Below are positions 28,453-39,999 of a stretch of DNA of 64,000 bases, piece by piece. Source of the DNA: Drosophila miranda (taxonomy: Eukaryota > Arthropoda > Insecta > Diptera > Drosophilidae). The notes below the pieces were generated by a model. It made no database searches, had not been told where the DNA came from, and saw nothing but the letters and a program-made list of their open reading frames with translations. Numbering within the stretch: the stretch's first letter is position 1; each line of letters begins with the position of its first letter. The position numbers and the translations under genes are program-made. The stretch is from positions 1 through 64,000 of the forward strand of contig NC_046675.1 of NCBI RefSeq assembly GCF_003369915.1. Direction: 5' to 3'.

Positions 28453-30591
28453 ATGGTACGTAAACCGTGCCCCAAATCCAAAAAGAAGACCAATTTGGCC
28501 TCGAGTGCTCCGTGTTCGGACAACGAAATCGATCTTCTCTCCCCCTCGGTACCAATGTCGGGTATATCGCAGAGTGATCTACGCCCCCTTTCCTGTCGCT
28601 CGAGCTCATTGGCAGATTTGACCAGCGACATGCCATCAACCTCAGCTGCCGCTGCAGCCAAGTTGATGCAGGCCCCGATCACTGTGAAGCCATTGCTAGC
28701 CCCCCCCTCTGCCATGCTGACCAGAGCCTCTGCTGCTACTGCCTCTGCTGCTACTGCCTGTGCTGCCATTCCTGGTGCTGCTGCTAAAGCCACCGCCCCT
28801 ACTCGCGTAGCTGCCGCCACAGCTAAACGCCCATCAACATCTACAGTTCCTAGTACTGCTCGTGTAGGTGCTGCTCAACGCACGCCAGTTTCTACTGGTG
28901 CTGCCCGTGCTGCTGCTGCCTCTACTGCTACCTGTGCCCCTGGCAGTTCTGCCACTGCTGACGCTACCAATCCTACTGCCCTTGCAGCATCCGTGCCGAG
29001 CCAGATGACTCTGCACGAGATTCTCAAGGAGCAGCGGGAAAAACTCGCAAAGGAGAGGAAGGTGATGGCCATGCTGAAGGCCGAGTCGGAGGCCCGTAAT
29101 AAGAAGCGGACGACCACCCTGGCCTCGCCGATTACAAAGGTGTCGGCCAAGATGGTCAAACGGATAGTATCCTCGAAGGAGAAGCGGGACCCCAACCAGA
29201 TGAGTACAACAAATTATTACAATATTCTTTCTGATGCTGATATGGATGTGGATGCTGACTGCAGCGAGGGAGAGACGGAAGCCGAGGAACCTGTTCCCAC
29301 AAACAGGCCCTCTACTTCTCATACCACCCCCCCGCCTGCCCCTACTACTGCGCACGCTAACAATGCTGCTGCTACTGCTGACGCCAAAATTGTGCGGCCA
29401 GCCCCCATTTACATTCCTAATGTCACAGATATTTTTCCCCTACTACAGTGCTTTGATAATGCCATTGGCGCTGGTACATATGATACCAGGCCGGCTGCTA
29501 ATAGGTCTTTAAAGGTAATGTGCCACACCATAGATGGACATAGGGCCCTGATCCGGCTCCTAAATGAGGGACAAGGTGTCGAACACCACACGTTTCGCCT
29601 GAAAAGCGAGAGGGGAATGCGTATTGTTATACGCCACCTGCACCGCTCCACACCCACAGATTGGGTGCGTGAACAGCTCGGAAGACTCGGATATAAAGTG
29701 AGGCATATTGCCAATATCTTTAAAAGGTTTACAAAGGAGCCACTGGACCTATTCGAGGTTGAGCTAGAGCCTCAGGAGATTAACAATAACATCTATGAAC
29801 TAACGGCAATCTGCAGCCAACGGGTCAAGGTGGAGAAGCCCATACGTGCGCCAGGTGTTCCTCAGTGCCATAAGTGTCAGATGTTTGGGCACTCGAAGAA
29901 TTACTGCAACCGTGCAGTTATTTGTTTGAAGTGCGGCGATAAGCACGACCCTAAGGACTGCCCCAAGAAGCGGGAGGAGGTGCCGAAATGCGCAAATTGT
30001 GATGGTCCCCATGTTGCCAGCTACCGTGGCTGTGTGAAGTATAAGGAGTACTGCAACAAAAGAAGAAATGGGTTAGATCAGACCAACAAGATGCTAAATA
30101 AACTTTCGATGCCTACCTTACCCGCCACTCAGGGTTTGCGGCGTCCCCGCCAGCCACCCGTCATGAACCAGCAGGGATTTCCAGCACTGCAGCAACCTAG
30201 CCGCCGGCGAGCGCGCTCTGGCGCAAGAGCTCCTGCTCCTCCAGTTCAAATGAGCAGTTATGCCGATGCACTCCGCACACGGCAACCAGCGAGTCATTCC
30301 CAGCCTCTTCCTGGGAGGCAAGTATGGCATTCGGTGCCGCCAGCAGCGACCACAACTGGATTCCAGCCCGTGGCGAGCAGTCAGAGTGTCCGTCCTAGCG
30401 ATGAGCTCAGCCAGAAACTGGACTATCTCATCACCCTGCTGACTCAGGAGCGGATCCAGCATGCGGCCGCCGCTGCTGAATCTACTCAAAAGCTGGAAGG
30501 AAAAATGGATGTGTTAATTGCTCAAATGACAAAGCTTACAGACTGTTTATACGCTAGCATTCAGGCGAATTCATTTGCCAGAAATGTATAA
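28453..30591 (+). CDS. T Gag, E3 copy (712 aa)
   Basis: Translation identical to the E2 Gag at 21665-23803: basic N-terminus, Ala/Thr-rich region, charged helix, conserved block at 389, three CCHC knuckles, C-terminal predicted coiled coil. Stop overlaps pol ATG at 30584. Confidence 0.92.
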   Translation: MVRKPCPKSKKKTNLASSAPCSDNEIDLLSPSVPMSGISQSDLRPLSCRSSSLADLTSDMPSTSAAAAAKLMQAPITVKPLLAPPSAMLTRASAATASAATACAAIPGAAAKATAPTRVAAATAKRPSTSTVPSTARVGAAQRTPVSTGAARAAAASTATCAPGSSATADATNPTALAASVPSQMTLHEILKEQREKLAKERKVMAMLKAESEARNKKRTTTLASPITKVSAKMVKRIVSSKEKRDPNQMSTTNYYNILSDADMDVDADCSEGETEAEEPVPTNRPSTSHTTPPPAPTTAHANNAAATADAKIVRPAPIYIPNVTDIFPLLQCFDNAIGAGTYDTRPAANRSLKVMCHTIDGHRALIRLLNEGQGVEHHTFRLKSERGMRIVIRHLHRSTPTDWVREQLGRLGYKVRHIANIFKRFTKEPLDLFEVELEPQEINNNIYELTAICSQRVKVEKPIRAPGVPQCHKCQMFGHSKNYCNRAVICLKCGDKHDPKDCPKKREEVPKCANCDGPHVASYRGCVKYKEYCNKRRNGLDQTNKMLNKLSMPTLPATQGLRRPRQPPVMNQQGFPALQQPSRRRARSGARAPAPPVQMSSYADALRTRQPASHSQPLPGRQVWHSVPPAATTTGFQPVASSQSVRPSDELSQKLDYLITLLTQERIQHAAAAAESTQKLEGKMDVLIAQMTKLTDCLYASIQANSFARNV

Positions 30592-33500
30592 TCCTAATGC
30601 TAACTACTCTACCCGCCACCACAGCAATCTAAAGATTGTATTTTGGAACGCCTCGGGACTCCGAGGGAAGACAGCTGAACTTGCGGCATTTGCATGCAGA
30701 CACGAAGTTGACGTTCTGATGGTCTCTGAGTCTCATTTTAAAAACTCAGAGACCTTCAGCGTCAATGGATACTGTACTTACGGTGCCAATCACCCATCTG
30801 GGACTGGTCGTGGGGGATCCCTGCTCTTAATCAGAGCTGGAATCCTTCATATTGCCCTGCCAAACATAACAACGGACCACATTCAGTGTGCATCCGCTAC
30901 CCTGACCCTGCCTGATGGTGGCCGACTGGTGGTCTCTTCCATTTACTGCCCCCCAATGGAGGAATGGACTGAGGAGGACTTCTTGGCATTGTTTGGTCAG
31001 TTGGGGCCGAGATTTGTTGCTGCTGGCGATTGGAACGCGAAGAACTCGTGGTGGGGAAACGCAAGGGCGTGCAGAAGAGGCGGAAAGCTGCTCAGGGCCG
31101 TTCAGGAAAGTAGCTGCAACATCCTGGCTACTGGATCTCCAACCCACTACCCATATAACACTCGGCACACACCATCGGCAATCGACTTCGCGGTCTACAA
31201 GGGCGTGAGGGATGAGTTGCTGCATATCTCCCATCTGAATGACCTCTCATCTGATCATCTCCCAATGGTGGTTCAGTTGAGCATGTCTCCAGCGGAGGCG
31301 GTGAACAGGAGACGCCTCTTGCCCCCAGGGTCCAGCATTGCGAGGTTCCAATCTTGGCTTGACTCGCACATCCATCTGAATACCGAGCTCAGGTCAGCAG
31401 AGGATGTTGATGACGCAGCTAGCATTCTGGAGAGGAACGTGTTGGAGGCAGCTGAACATGCCACAAGCGGTTTGAGGAGGCCCGTCCGACCTAGAGTCCA
31501 AGCTGAGTACCAGGTCAGCAATCGCATACGGCTGATGATTGCCACCAAGAGGCGCCTGAGGAATCTACTGAAGCGGAACCATGATCCGGCAGTGCGGCAC
31601 CTGTACAACATGCTAGCCAACAGGATTCATAAGGAGCTGGAAGCGGACAAAGCCAGACGCGCGGACGCAATCATTGGTTCAATCGATCCCACTGATCGCT
31701 ACAGCATGGCAAAGCTGTGGAGATTGACCAATGGATTGAAGCGGCAGCCAGCAGCCAACTTGCCTGTCCGAAAGTTTTGCGCCGATGGAGATGACAATTC
31801 AGACGATCCCTGGTGTAAGAGCACGGAGGAGAAGGCAGAGTCCTTTGCGAGGCATCTGGAGCAGCGTTTCAAGCCTGTACTGACCAGCGCGGCAGCCGAC
31901 ATACGAGCAATCGAGGAGTCTCTTGAAGAGTTTGGATCCCCTGGTCCCAATTTGAGATTCAGGGCGATCACTCTTCCTGAGATTGAGGCACAAGTCAAGG
32001 TACTGAAGGTAAAAAAGGCCCCTGGAATGGACAGGATTGACAATCGGACGATAAAAGCTCTACCCAAGTCTGCTCTCCTGTATTTTGCACTCATATGCAA
32101 CAGCTCCCTTAGGATTGGTTGCTTTCCTAACAGGTGGAAACACGCGGCAGTTAGTATGATCCCCAAGCCAGGAAAACCCGCCGATAAGTTGGCATCTTAT
32201 CGCCCCATCAGTCTGCTTTCGGGTCTGTCCAAACTGTTTGAGCGTCTCATTCTGACCAGGATGATGGAAGCTGATGGATTTGTCGAGGCTATTCCAAACC
32301 ATCAGTTCGGCTTCAGACAGGTGCACGCGGCTGAACACCAATTGGGGAGAGTCTCGAAGTTCATTTTGTCCACATATGAGAACAACCTGTACTGCTCAGC
32401 CATCTACATGGACATACAGGAGGCATTCGACCGAGTCTGGCATTCGGGCCTGAAGTACAAGATGAAGCAACTGTTGCCGGCAGCAATATACAGAGTCTTG
32501 TCCCACTACTTGGACGATCGAACTTTCTATGTGGAATGCACAGGCGGAGTCAAGTCAGGGTACAAAAAGATTGCAGCAGGCGTTCCTCAGGGCAGCGTAC
32601 TTGGGCCAGTTCTATACAATCTGTATACATACGACATGCCGCTTCCTCGCGACAGGGGTATGCTCTTGGCTACCTATGCTGACGACACAGCAATCCTGGC
32701 GACTGGCATGAATCAGCTCATGGCTACCCAAAAGCTCAACCGCTTCCTGCTCAGCATCTCCAACTGGGCAAAGCAATGGGGCATCACCATCAATGCCTCC
32801 AAAACTGTGCATATAGTGCATACGTTGCGCACGATCCAGCAGCCAGATGATGATTTGCAGCCGCACATCGCCGACCAGCGAATCAGTAGCGTCGCCGTGC
32901 ACTCATATCTGGGGGTCAAGCTGGACGCCAAGCTACAGTTCCACCTGCACATCAGCAACGTCGTCACAAAGGTCAGGGCAAGGGTCCAAAAACTGCGCTG
33001 GCTCCTGAACACAAGCAGCAAATTGAACCTCAAAACCAAGGTAATGCTGTACAAGCAGATGATCGCACCGATCTGGCAGTACACATTGGCCGTATGGGGT
33101 CCATTAGCTACCAGCGCAGAATTTGGACGGATCCAGGTTGAGCAGAACAAGACCCTTCGACTGATATGTAACGCTCCATGGTATGTGAGGAATGACACCA
33201 TCCACAGGGACCTGGAAGTGGACACGGTTGAGGCAGTTTACGAGAGGACGTGCAAGAGGTACACGGGGCAAATGAGATCCCACCACAACATTGAGGCAGC
33301 CAAAGTGGTCAATGACCCCTACGTACCGCACCGAATCTCTAGACCCCGGTATTCCGAGTATCTTGCCAAACACCTTCCCAAAGAACTCGCGAAACACGAA
33401 TGGAACCGAATTGAGATGATCCCTAACCAGCGCCCGTTCACCGAAGAAGACCAAATCAGCCACGACCGGGACCTTGATGACATGCGGAGGATGCTGATCA

Positions 33501-33826
33501 GGATGGATCGCCCAGTGTCGCCGCCAACAGAGTTCAACTACTACACAGAGGTCATACTGCCAAGACGGAGGCAACTGGAGCCTGCCCCCATAGCCACGAT
33601 CGATCTGACGGTCAGCAGCAGAAGGCAGCGACTAGAACGATTGGGACTGGCATTGAATGCAGCAATGAACGAGATAGCTGACACACACTCGCGGCACAGC
33701 GATAACGGCCAGGTCAATGGAAGCACACTCACACACACGAACACAAATGCCCAGGAACATCAACCACCGCCAGCAACGGGTACAAGAAACACAGAGAATA
33801 ACAGCCAAAATGTACAGCAGCAATGA
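30584..33826 (+). CDS. T Pol, E3 copy (1080 aa)
   Basis: Translation identical to the E2 Pol: APE endonuclease, RT with YADD, Jockey-type C-terminus. All catalytic motifs are intact, so this copy could be functional. Confidence 0.92.
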   Translation: MYNPNANYSTRHHSNLKIVFWNASGLRGKTAELAAFACRHEVDVLMVSESHFKNSETFSVNGYCTYGANHPSGTGRGGSLLLIRAGILHIALPNITTDHIQCASATLTLPDGGRLVVSSIYCPPMEEWTEEDFLALFGQLGPRFVAAGDWNAKNSWWGNARACRRGGKLLRAVQESSCNILATGSPTHYPYNTRHTPSAIDFAVYKGVRDELLHISHLNDLSSDHLPMVVQLSMSPAEAVNRRRLLPPGSSIARFQSWLDSHIHLNTELRSAEDVDDAASILERNVLEAAEHATSGLRRPVRPRVQAEYQVSNRIRLMIATKRRLRNLLKRNHDPAVRHLYNMLANRIHKELEADKARRADAIIGSIDPTDRYSMAKLWRLTNGLKRQPAANLPVRKFCADGDDNSDDPWCKSTEEKAESFARHLEQRFKPVLTSAAADIRAIEESLEEFGSPGPNLRFRAITLPEIEAQVKVLKVKKAPGMDRIDNRTIKALPKSALLYFALICNSSLRIGCFPNRWKHAAVSMIPKPGKPADKLASYRPISLLSGLSKLFERLILTRMMEADGFVEAIPNHQFGFRQVHAAEHQLGRVSKFILSTYENNLYCSAIYMDIQEAFDRVWHSGLKYKMKQLLPAAIYRVLSHYLDDRTFYVECTGGVKSGYKKIAAGVPQGSVLGPVLYNLYTYDMPLPRDRGMLLATYADDTAILATGMNQLMATQKLNRFLLSISNWAKQWGITINASKTVHIVHTLRTIQQPDDDLQPHIADQRISSVAVHSYLGVKLDAKLQFHLHISNVVTKVRARVQKLRWLLNTSSKLNLKTKVMLYKQMIAPIWQYTLAVWGPLATSAEFGRIQVEQNKTLRLICNAPWYVRNDTIHRDLEVDTVEAVYERTCKRYTGQMRSHHNIEAAKVVNDPYVPHRISRPRYSEYLAKHLPKELAKHEWNRIEMIPNQRPFTEEDQISHDRDLDDMRRMLIRMDRPVSPPTEFNYYTEVILPRRRQLEPAPIATIDLTVSSRRQRLERLGLALNAAMNEIADTHSRHSDNGQVNGSTLTHTNTNAQEHQPPPATGTRNTENNSQNVQQQ

Positions 33827-35239
33827 AGACTTACCGCCAGCAAAGTCCCGTTCAGCCCCTAAGAATGCAACAACCATGGCTGCCACATTCGTACACAGAA
33901 AACACACACGCACGGAAAAAAAAAACACAGAGGCATATGCGAGCGCGACAATTGGCCGTTACGGAATGATCACTCTGCTTAATATCTTCCTAAACCGATT
34001 AACTAACGACATAGAAATGGACAACTGCAAATTATTAAAAAGAGTAGAAGACTCATGCGAACGATTGCCAAAAACGCGTCCGAACAAGGCGCTGCTGTTC
34101 AAAGCTATGAGCGTTAGCATTTCTGCTGCGCAATTTCTGTCTCCTCCTTCTCCTATAGATCTCGAATTGCCGCCAGTGAACTCCCTGAGAGGAAGAGAGA
34201 AGCCAACAACAACTGGAAGGTGGTGGACTTCGGCCATTTCCACTGATGAGACAACGGACCGTTGCGCACATACAAGCGCACATACAAACACTCATCCACA
34301 CAAACGCTCAACTCAATGCTGGCTGCCCCGGACCAGAGGGCGGAACAGTAACGAAGGAAGAAATGAAGACAGAAACAAAACAAGCAATAGCTCTGGCTGC
34401 CCCGGACCAGTGGGCAGAGGAGAAACAAAAACAAGACAAAACAAATAAAAGACAAGACATAGAATAGATAACATATATATGTATATAATCTCCCTTTTCT
34501 GCCAATGAAGGCAACCAAAATGTTCCCCTTAATTATAATCTACATTTAAATCTATCTATAGTCTAGAGTATTATGCTTTAGCTCTACCCACTCCCTCTCC
34601 CCCCTCTGGCAAACGGACTGTTGCCAAAGTGGAGAGATTTCCCCATATGGACGATTGCGCCGGCAACACTGCCGGCAATGGAGATTTCGTGCTGTTTAAA
34701 GCATCGTATTTGCTGCCTACGGCTGCTGTTAGCAACCGTAGACAGCTATTTACATACATTTATATTAAGTAACAGCCTCAACAAACTGTACCTAAAATGC
34801 TATATTAAGTATTGGTATAAATAAAGTCCCCATAGCGTAACGTAACTCTGGCTCCCCTAACCTGCTGGATCAGGCCAAGGCTCGAGCTGGGTTACGTTAC
34901 GTTATGTTAGTTACGTATCGCCTCCGCTGCATACGACACACAAAAAAAAAAAAAAAAAAACATCAAAAAATTAATTATTAAATAGCCAAAATCGCCACAA
35001 AATCCCCGAAACAATATTGCACATGTATAATTATACACTGTGCAATATTCAGTAAATACATTCCGGGCAACGCGAAGTGTTGTGCCGTTTAGAAGTTTTC
35101 AACATACAAATACTACATAACCAAAGTGCCAAAAGTGAAAAAACGTGGGGTAGGCTTCAGCCGCTGCTGACCACCCCCCCCCTCCGCTATATTAACACTT
35201 GTGTCTGTTTTGCACCAATAAAGCTACGGAAAACAAACA

Positions 35240-37378
35240 ATGGTACGTAAACCGTGCCCCAAATCCAAAAAGAAGACCAATTTGGCCTCGAGTGCTCCGT
35301 GTTCGGACAACGAAATCGATCTTCTCTCCCCCTCGGTACCAATGTCGGGTATATCGCAGAGTGATCTACGCCCCCTTTCCTGTCGCTCGAGCTCATTGGC
35401 AGATTTGACCAGCGACATGCCATCAACCTCAGCTGCCGCTGCAGCCAAGTTGATGCAGGCCCCGATCACTGTGAAGCCATTGCTAGCCCCCCCCTCTGCC
35501 ATGCTGACCAGAGCCTCTGCTGCTACTGCCTCTGCTGCTACTGCCTGTGCTGCCATTCCTGGTGCTGCTGCTAAAGCCACCGCCCCTACTCGCGTAGCTG
35601 CCGCCACAGCTAAACGCCCATCAACATCTACAGTTCCTAGTACTGCTCGTGTAGGTGCTGCTCAACGCACGCCAGTTTCTACTGGTGCTGCCCGTGCTGC
35701 TGCTGCCTCTACTGCTACCTGTGCCCCTGGCAGTTCTGCCACTGCTGACGCTACCAATCCTACTGCCCTTGCAGCATCCGTGCCGAGCCAGATGACTCTG
35801 CACGAGATTCTCAAGGAGCAGCGGGAAAAACTCGCAAAGGAGAGGAAGGTGATGGCCATGCTGAAGGCCGAGTCGGAGGCCCGTAATAAGAAGCGGACGA
35901 CCACCCTGGCCTCGCCGATTACAAAGGTGTCGGCCAAGATGGTCAAACGGATAGTATCCTCGAAGGAGAAGCGGGACCCCAACCAGATGAGTACAACAAA
36001 TTATTACAATATTCTTTCTGATGCTGATATGGATGTGGATGCTGACTGCAGCGAGGGAGAGACGGAAGCCGAGGAACCTGTTCCCACAAACAGGCCCTCT
36101 ACTTCTCATACCACCCCCCCGCCTGCCCCTACTACTGCGCACGCTAACAATGCTGCTGCTACTGCTGACGCCAAAATTGTGCGGCCAGCCCCCATTTACA
36201 TTCCTAATGTCACAGATATTTTTCCCCTACTACAGTGCTTTGATAATGCCATTGGCGCTGGTACATATGATACCAGGCCGGCTGCTAATAGGTCTTTAAA
36301 GGTAATGTGCCACACCATAGATGGACATAGGGCCCTGATCCGGCTCCTAAATGAGGGACAAGGTGTCGAACACCACACGTTTCGCCTGAAAAGCGAGAGG
36401 GGAATGCGTATTGTTATACGCCACCTGCACCGCTCCACACCCACAGATTGGGTGCGTGAACAGCTCGGAAGACTCGGATATAAAGTGAGGCATATTGCCA
36501 ATATCTTTAAAAGGTTTACAAAGGAGCCACTGGACCTATTCGAGGTTGAGCTAGAGCCTCAGGAGATTAACAATAACATCTATGAACTAACGGCAATCTG
36601 CAGCCAACGGGTCAAGGTGGAGAAGCCCATACGTGCGCCAGGTGTTCCTCAGTGCCATAAGTGTCAGATGTTTGGGCACTCGAAGAATTACTGCAACCGT
36701 GCAGTTATTTGTTTGAAGTGCGGCGATAAGCACGACCCTAAGGACTGCCCCAAGAAGCGGGAGGAGGTGCCGAAATGCGCAAATTGTGATGGTCCCCATG
36801 TTGCCAGCTACCGTGGCTGTGTGAAGTATAAGGAGTACTGCAACAAAAGAAGAAATGGGTTAGATCAGACCAACAAGATGCTAAATAAACTTTCGATGCC
36901 TACCTTACCCGCCACTCAGGGTTTGCGGCGTCCCCGCCAGCCACCCGTCATGAACCAGCAGGGATTTCCAGCACTGCAGCAACCTAGCCGCCGGCGAGCG
37001 CGCTCTGGCGCAAGAGCTCCTGCTCCTCCAGTTCAAATGAGCAGTTATGCCGATGCACTCCGCACACGGCAACCAGCGAGTCATTCCCAGCCTCTTCCTG
37101 GGAGGCAAGTATGGCATTCGGTGCCGCCAGCAGCGACCACAACTGGATTCCAGCCCGTGGCGAGCAGTCAGAGTGTCCGTCCTAGCGATGAGCTCAGCCA
37201 GAAACTGGACTATCTCATCACCCTGCTGACTCAGGAGCGGATCCAGCATGCGGCCGCCGCTGCTGAATCTACCCAGAAACTGGAAGGGAAGATAGATGTA
37301 CTAATTGCACAGATGACTAAGCTGACAGATTGCTTATACGCTAGCATCCAGGCAAATTCTTATGCCAGTAATGTATAG
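35240..37378 (+). CDS. Gag of T/S recombinant E4 (712 aa, intact)
   Basis: Residues up to KLEGK near 685 equal T Gag; the last 28 follow S (IDVLIAQMTK, ending NSYASNV rather than NSFARNV). All domains are present. After the stop, the former pol start survives as a ten-codon frame (37371-37403, MYSTSTNYSN), then S 3' UTR. An intact gag without pol is the HeT-A condition. Confidence 0.92.
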   Translation: MVRKPCPKSKKKTNLASSAPCSDNEIDLLSPSVPMSGISQSDLRPLSCRSSSLADLTSDMPSTSAAAAAKLMQAPITVKPLLAPPSAMLTRASAATASAATACAAIPGAAAKATAPTRVAAATAKRPSTSTVPSTARVGAAQRTPVSTGAARAAAASTATCAPGSSATADATNPTALAASVPSQMTLHEILKEQREKLAKERKVMAMLKAESEARNKKRTTTLASPITKVSAKMVKRIVSSKEKRDPNQMSTTNYYNILSDADMDVDADCSEGETEAEEPVPTNRPSTSHTTPPPAPTTAHANNAAATADAKIVRPAPIYIPNVTDIFPLLQCFDNAIGAGTYDTRPAANRSLKVMCHTIDGHRALIRLLNEGQGVEHHTFRLKSERGMRIVIRHLHRSTPTDWVREQLGRLGYKVRHIANIFKRFTKEPLDLFEVELEPQEINNNIYELTAICSQRVKVEKPIRAPGVPQCHKCQMFGHSKNYCNRAVICLKCGDKHDPKDCPKKREEVPKCANCDGPHVASYRGCVKYKEYCNKRRNGLDQTNKMLNKLSMPTLPATQGLRRPRQPPVMNQQGFPALQQPSRRRARSGARAPAPPVQMSSYADALRTRQPASHSQPLPGRQVWHSVPPAATTTGFQPVASSQSVRPSDELSQKLDYLITLLTQERIQHAAAAAESTQKLEGKIDVLIAQMTKLTDCLYASIQANSYASNV

Positions 37379-37403
37379 TACTAGTACTAATTACTCCAAT
37401 TGA
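37371..37403 (+). pseudogene. Ten-codon remnant of pol in S
   Basis: The pol ATG is still there, overlapping the gag stop (ATGTATAG), and MYSTSTNYSN aligns with MYNPNANYST of T Pol. It stops at TGA, where sequence jumps to CAAGCAATAGCTCTGGC of the T 3' UTR. Same remnant after gag in E1, E5, E7, E10 and E11. Confidence 0.85.
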
Positions 37404-37954
37404 CAAGCAATAGCTCTGGCTGCCCCGGACCAGTGGGCAGAAGAGAAACGTAAACAAGACAAAAACAAATAAGAAGACAAGAATTAGAATAGAAAACATA
37501 CATATATAATCTCCCTTTTCTGCCAAAATGTTTCCCCTTAGTCGATAATGTAAACTTAAACTTAATTTAAAGTCTAGAGTATTTTATGCTTTGGCTCTGC
37601 CCACTCCCTCTCCCCGCTCTGGCTAACGGACTGTTGCCAAAGTGGAGAGATTTCCCCCAATGATGATTGCGCCGGCAGCACTGCCGGCAGAGGAGATTTC
37701 GTGCTGTTCAAAGCATCGTATTTGCTGCCTACGGCTGCTAACAGCAGCTCGTAGACAGCTATTTACATATATTTATAAGCTACAGCCCCAACAATTTGTA
37801 CTAAAAATGCTGTTATAGTATAGGTACAATAAAGTCCCCATAGCGCAACGTAACTCTGGCTCCCCTAACCTGCTGGATCAGGCCAAGGCTCGAGCTGGGT
37901 TACGTTGCGTTATGTTAGTTACGTATCGCCACCGCTGCATACGACACAAGAAAA

Positions 37955-39712
37955 CAACGTCTCTGAAATCGTTCCCCTGCTCCAATGCATTGACAATGCC
38001 ATTGGCGCAGGCACATATGACACTAAGACTGCCAACAATGGATCTCTTAAAGTCATGTGCCATACAATAGATGGCTATAGGGCCCTAATTCGGCTCTTAT
38101 CTGAGGGGGAAGGTGTGGATTACCATACATTTCGACTGCGAAGCGAGAGGGGTATGCGTATCGTCATACGTCACCTGCACCGTTCCACACCCACAGACTG
38201 GGTGCGTGAACAGCTTGGTAGACTCGGATATAAGGTGAGGCATATTGCCAATATACATAAAAGATTTACAAAGGAGCCATTGGACCTATTCGAGGTTGAG
38301 CTTGAGCCACAGGAGAGCAACAATGGTATTTATGAGCTAACGGCAATTTGCAGCCAACGGGTCAAGGTAGAGAAGCCCATACGCGCGCCAGGTGTTCCCC
38401 AGTGTCATAAGTGTCAGATGTTTGGGCACTCGAAGAACTACTGCAGCCGTGCAGTTGTATGTCTCAAGTGTGGGGAGAAGCATGACCCCAAGGACTGCCC
38501 CAAGAAGCGGGAGGATGTGCCGAAATGCGCCAACTGTAATGGTCCCCATGTTGCCAGCTACCGTGGTTGCATCAAATATAAAGAATACTGCAACAGAAGG
38601 AAAAATGGGTTAGAACAGACCAACAGGATGTTGAGCAAACTTTCAATGCCTACCTTACCCGCCGCTCAGGGTTTGCGGCGTCCCCGCCAGCCACCCGTCA
38701 TGAACCAGCAGGGCTTTCCAGCACTGCAGCAGCCAAGCCGCCGGCGAGCGCGCTCAGGCGCAAGAGCTCCTGCTCCTCCAGCTCAGATGAGCAGCTATGC
38801 CGATGCACTCCGCACAAGGCAGCCAGCGAGTCATTCCCAGCCTCTTCCAGGGAGGCAAGTATGGCAGTCGGTGCCACCCACAGCGACCACAATCGGATTC
38901 CAGCCCACTGTGAGCAGTCAGAGTGTCCGTCCTAGCGATGAACTCAGCCAGAAACTGGACTACCTCATCACACTGCTGACACAGGAGCGGATCCAGCATG
39001 CGGCCGCCGCTGCTGAATCTACCCAGAAACTGGAAGGGAAGATAGATGTACTAATTGCACAGATGACTAAGCTGACAGATTGCTTATACGCTAGCATCCA
39101 GGCAAATTCTTATGCCAGTAATGTATAGTACTAGTACTAATTACTCCAATTGACAAGCAATAGCTCTGGCTGCCCCGGACCAGTGGGCAGAAGAGAAACG
39201 TAAACAAGACAAAAACAAATAAGAAGACAAGAATTAGAATAGAAAACATACATATATAATCTCCCTTTTCTGCCAAAATGTTTCCCCTTAGTCGATAATG
39301 TAAACTTAAACTTAATTTAAAGTCTAGAGTATTTTATGCTTTGGCTCTGCCCACTCCCTCTCCCCGCTCTGGCTAACGGACTGTTGCCAAAGTGGAGAGA
39401 TTTCCCCCAATGATGATTGCGCCGGCAGCACTGCCGGCAGAGGAGATTTCGTGCTGTTCAAAGCATCGTATTTGCTGCCTACGGCTGCTAACAGCAGCTC
39501 GTAGACAGCTATTTACATATATTTATAAGCTACAGCCCCAACAATTTGTACTAAAAATGCTGTTATAGTATAGGTACAATAAAGTCCCCATAGCGCAACG
39601 TAACTCTGGCTCCCCTAACCTGCTGGATCAGGCCAAGGCTCGAGCTGGGTTACGTTGCGTTATGTTAGTTACGTATCGCCACCGCTGCATACGACACAAC
39701 AAAAACAAAAAA
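37955..39712 (+). mobile_element. E5: 5'-truncated S element
   Basis: Starts inside gag at CAACGTCTCTGAAATC right after the short A-rich end of E4. Ends CGACACAAC + A-rich linker, the same junction to a T element as E1/E2. Confidence 0.88.
37956..39128 (+). pseudogene. S Gag fragment (about 390 codons)
   Basis: In frame from the junction (NVSEIVPLLQCIDNAIG) to the normal S stop. The same reading is found in E11 from 55274. Knuckles and C-terminal coiled coil intact; N-terminal half missing. Confidence 0.9.
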
Positions 39713-39999
39713 TCAAACGTTCCGCAATAATTAATTATTAAATAGCCAAAATCGCCACAAAATCCCCGAAACAATATTGCACATGTATAATTATACACTG
39801 TGCAATATTCAGTAAATACATTCCGGGCAACGCGAAGTGTTGTGCCGTTTAGAAGTTTTCAACATACAAATACTACATAACCAAAGTGCCAAAAGTGAAA
39901 AAACGTGGGGTAGGCTTCAGCCGCTGCTGACCACCCCCCCCCTCCGCTATATTAACACTTGTGTCTGTTTTGCACCAATAAAGCTACGGAAAACAAACA

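Larger units (their letters stand above)
28175..34960 (+). mobile_element. E3: complete T element
   Basis: Same organisation as E2 with a shorter A run in the 3' UTR (33917, near CACGGAAAA) and a 19-base A tail at 34942-34960. Begins CATCAAAAAATTAATT directly after the A tail of E2, so T copies can insert at a nearly intact T 5' end. Confidence 0.92.
34961..37954 (+). mobile_element. E4: T/S recombinant, gag-only
   Basis: 5' UTR and most of gag are T-type; from about 37266 (after GCTGAATCTAC) the sequence is S-type to the end. It therefore lacks pol but has a full gag. 3' end CGACACAAGAAAAC joins a truncated S copy. E7 has the same structure and switch point. Confidence 0.88.

Noticed and set aside
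33717..34448. A 243-codon frame covering the pol end and proximal T 3' UTR (also 45260-45991), as a possible third protein
   Set aside because: It is broken in E2 by an A-run difference. In the diverged E9 it stops early, and most differences in the shared part change the amino acid (Leu to Pro twice, Asn to Thr, Ala to Thr), so there is no sign of selection for protein.
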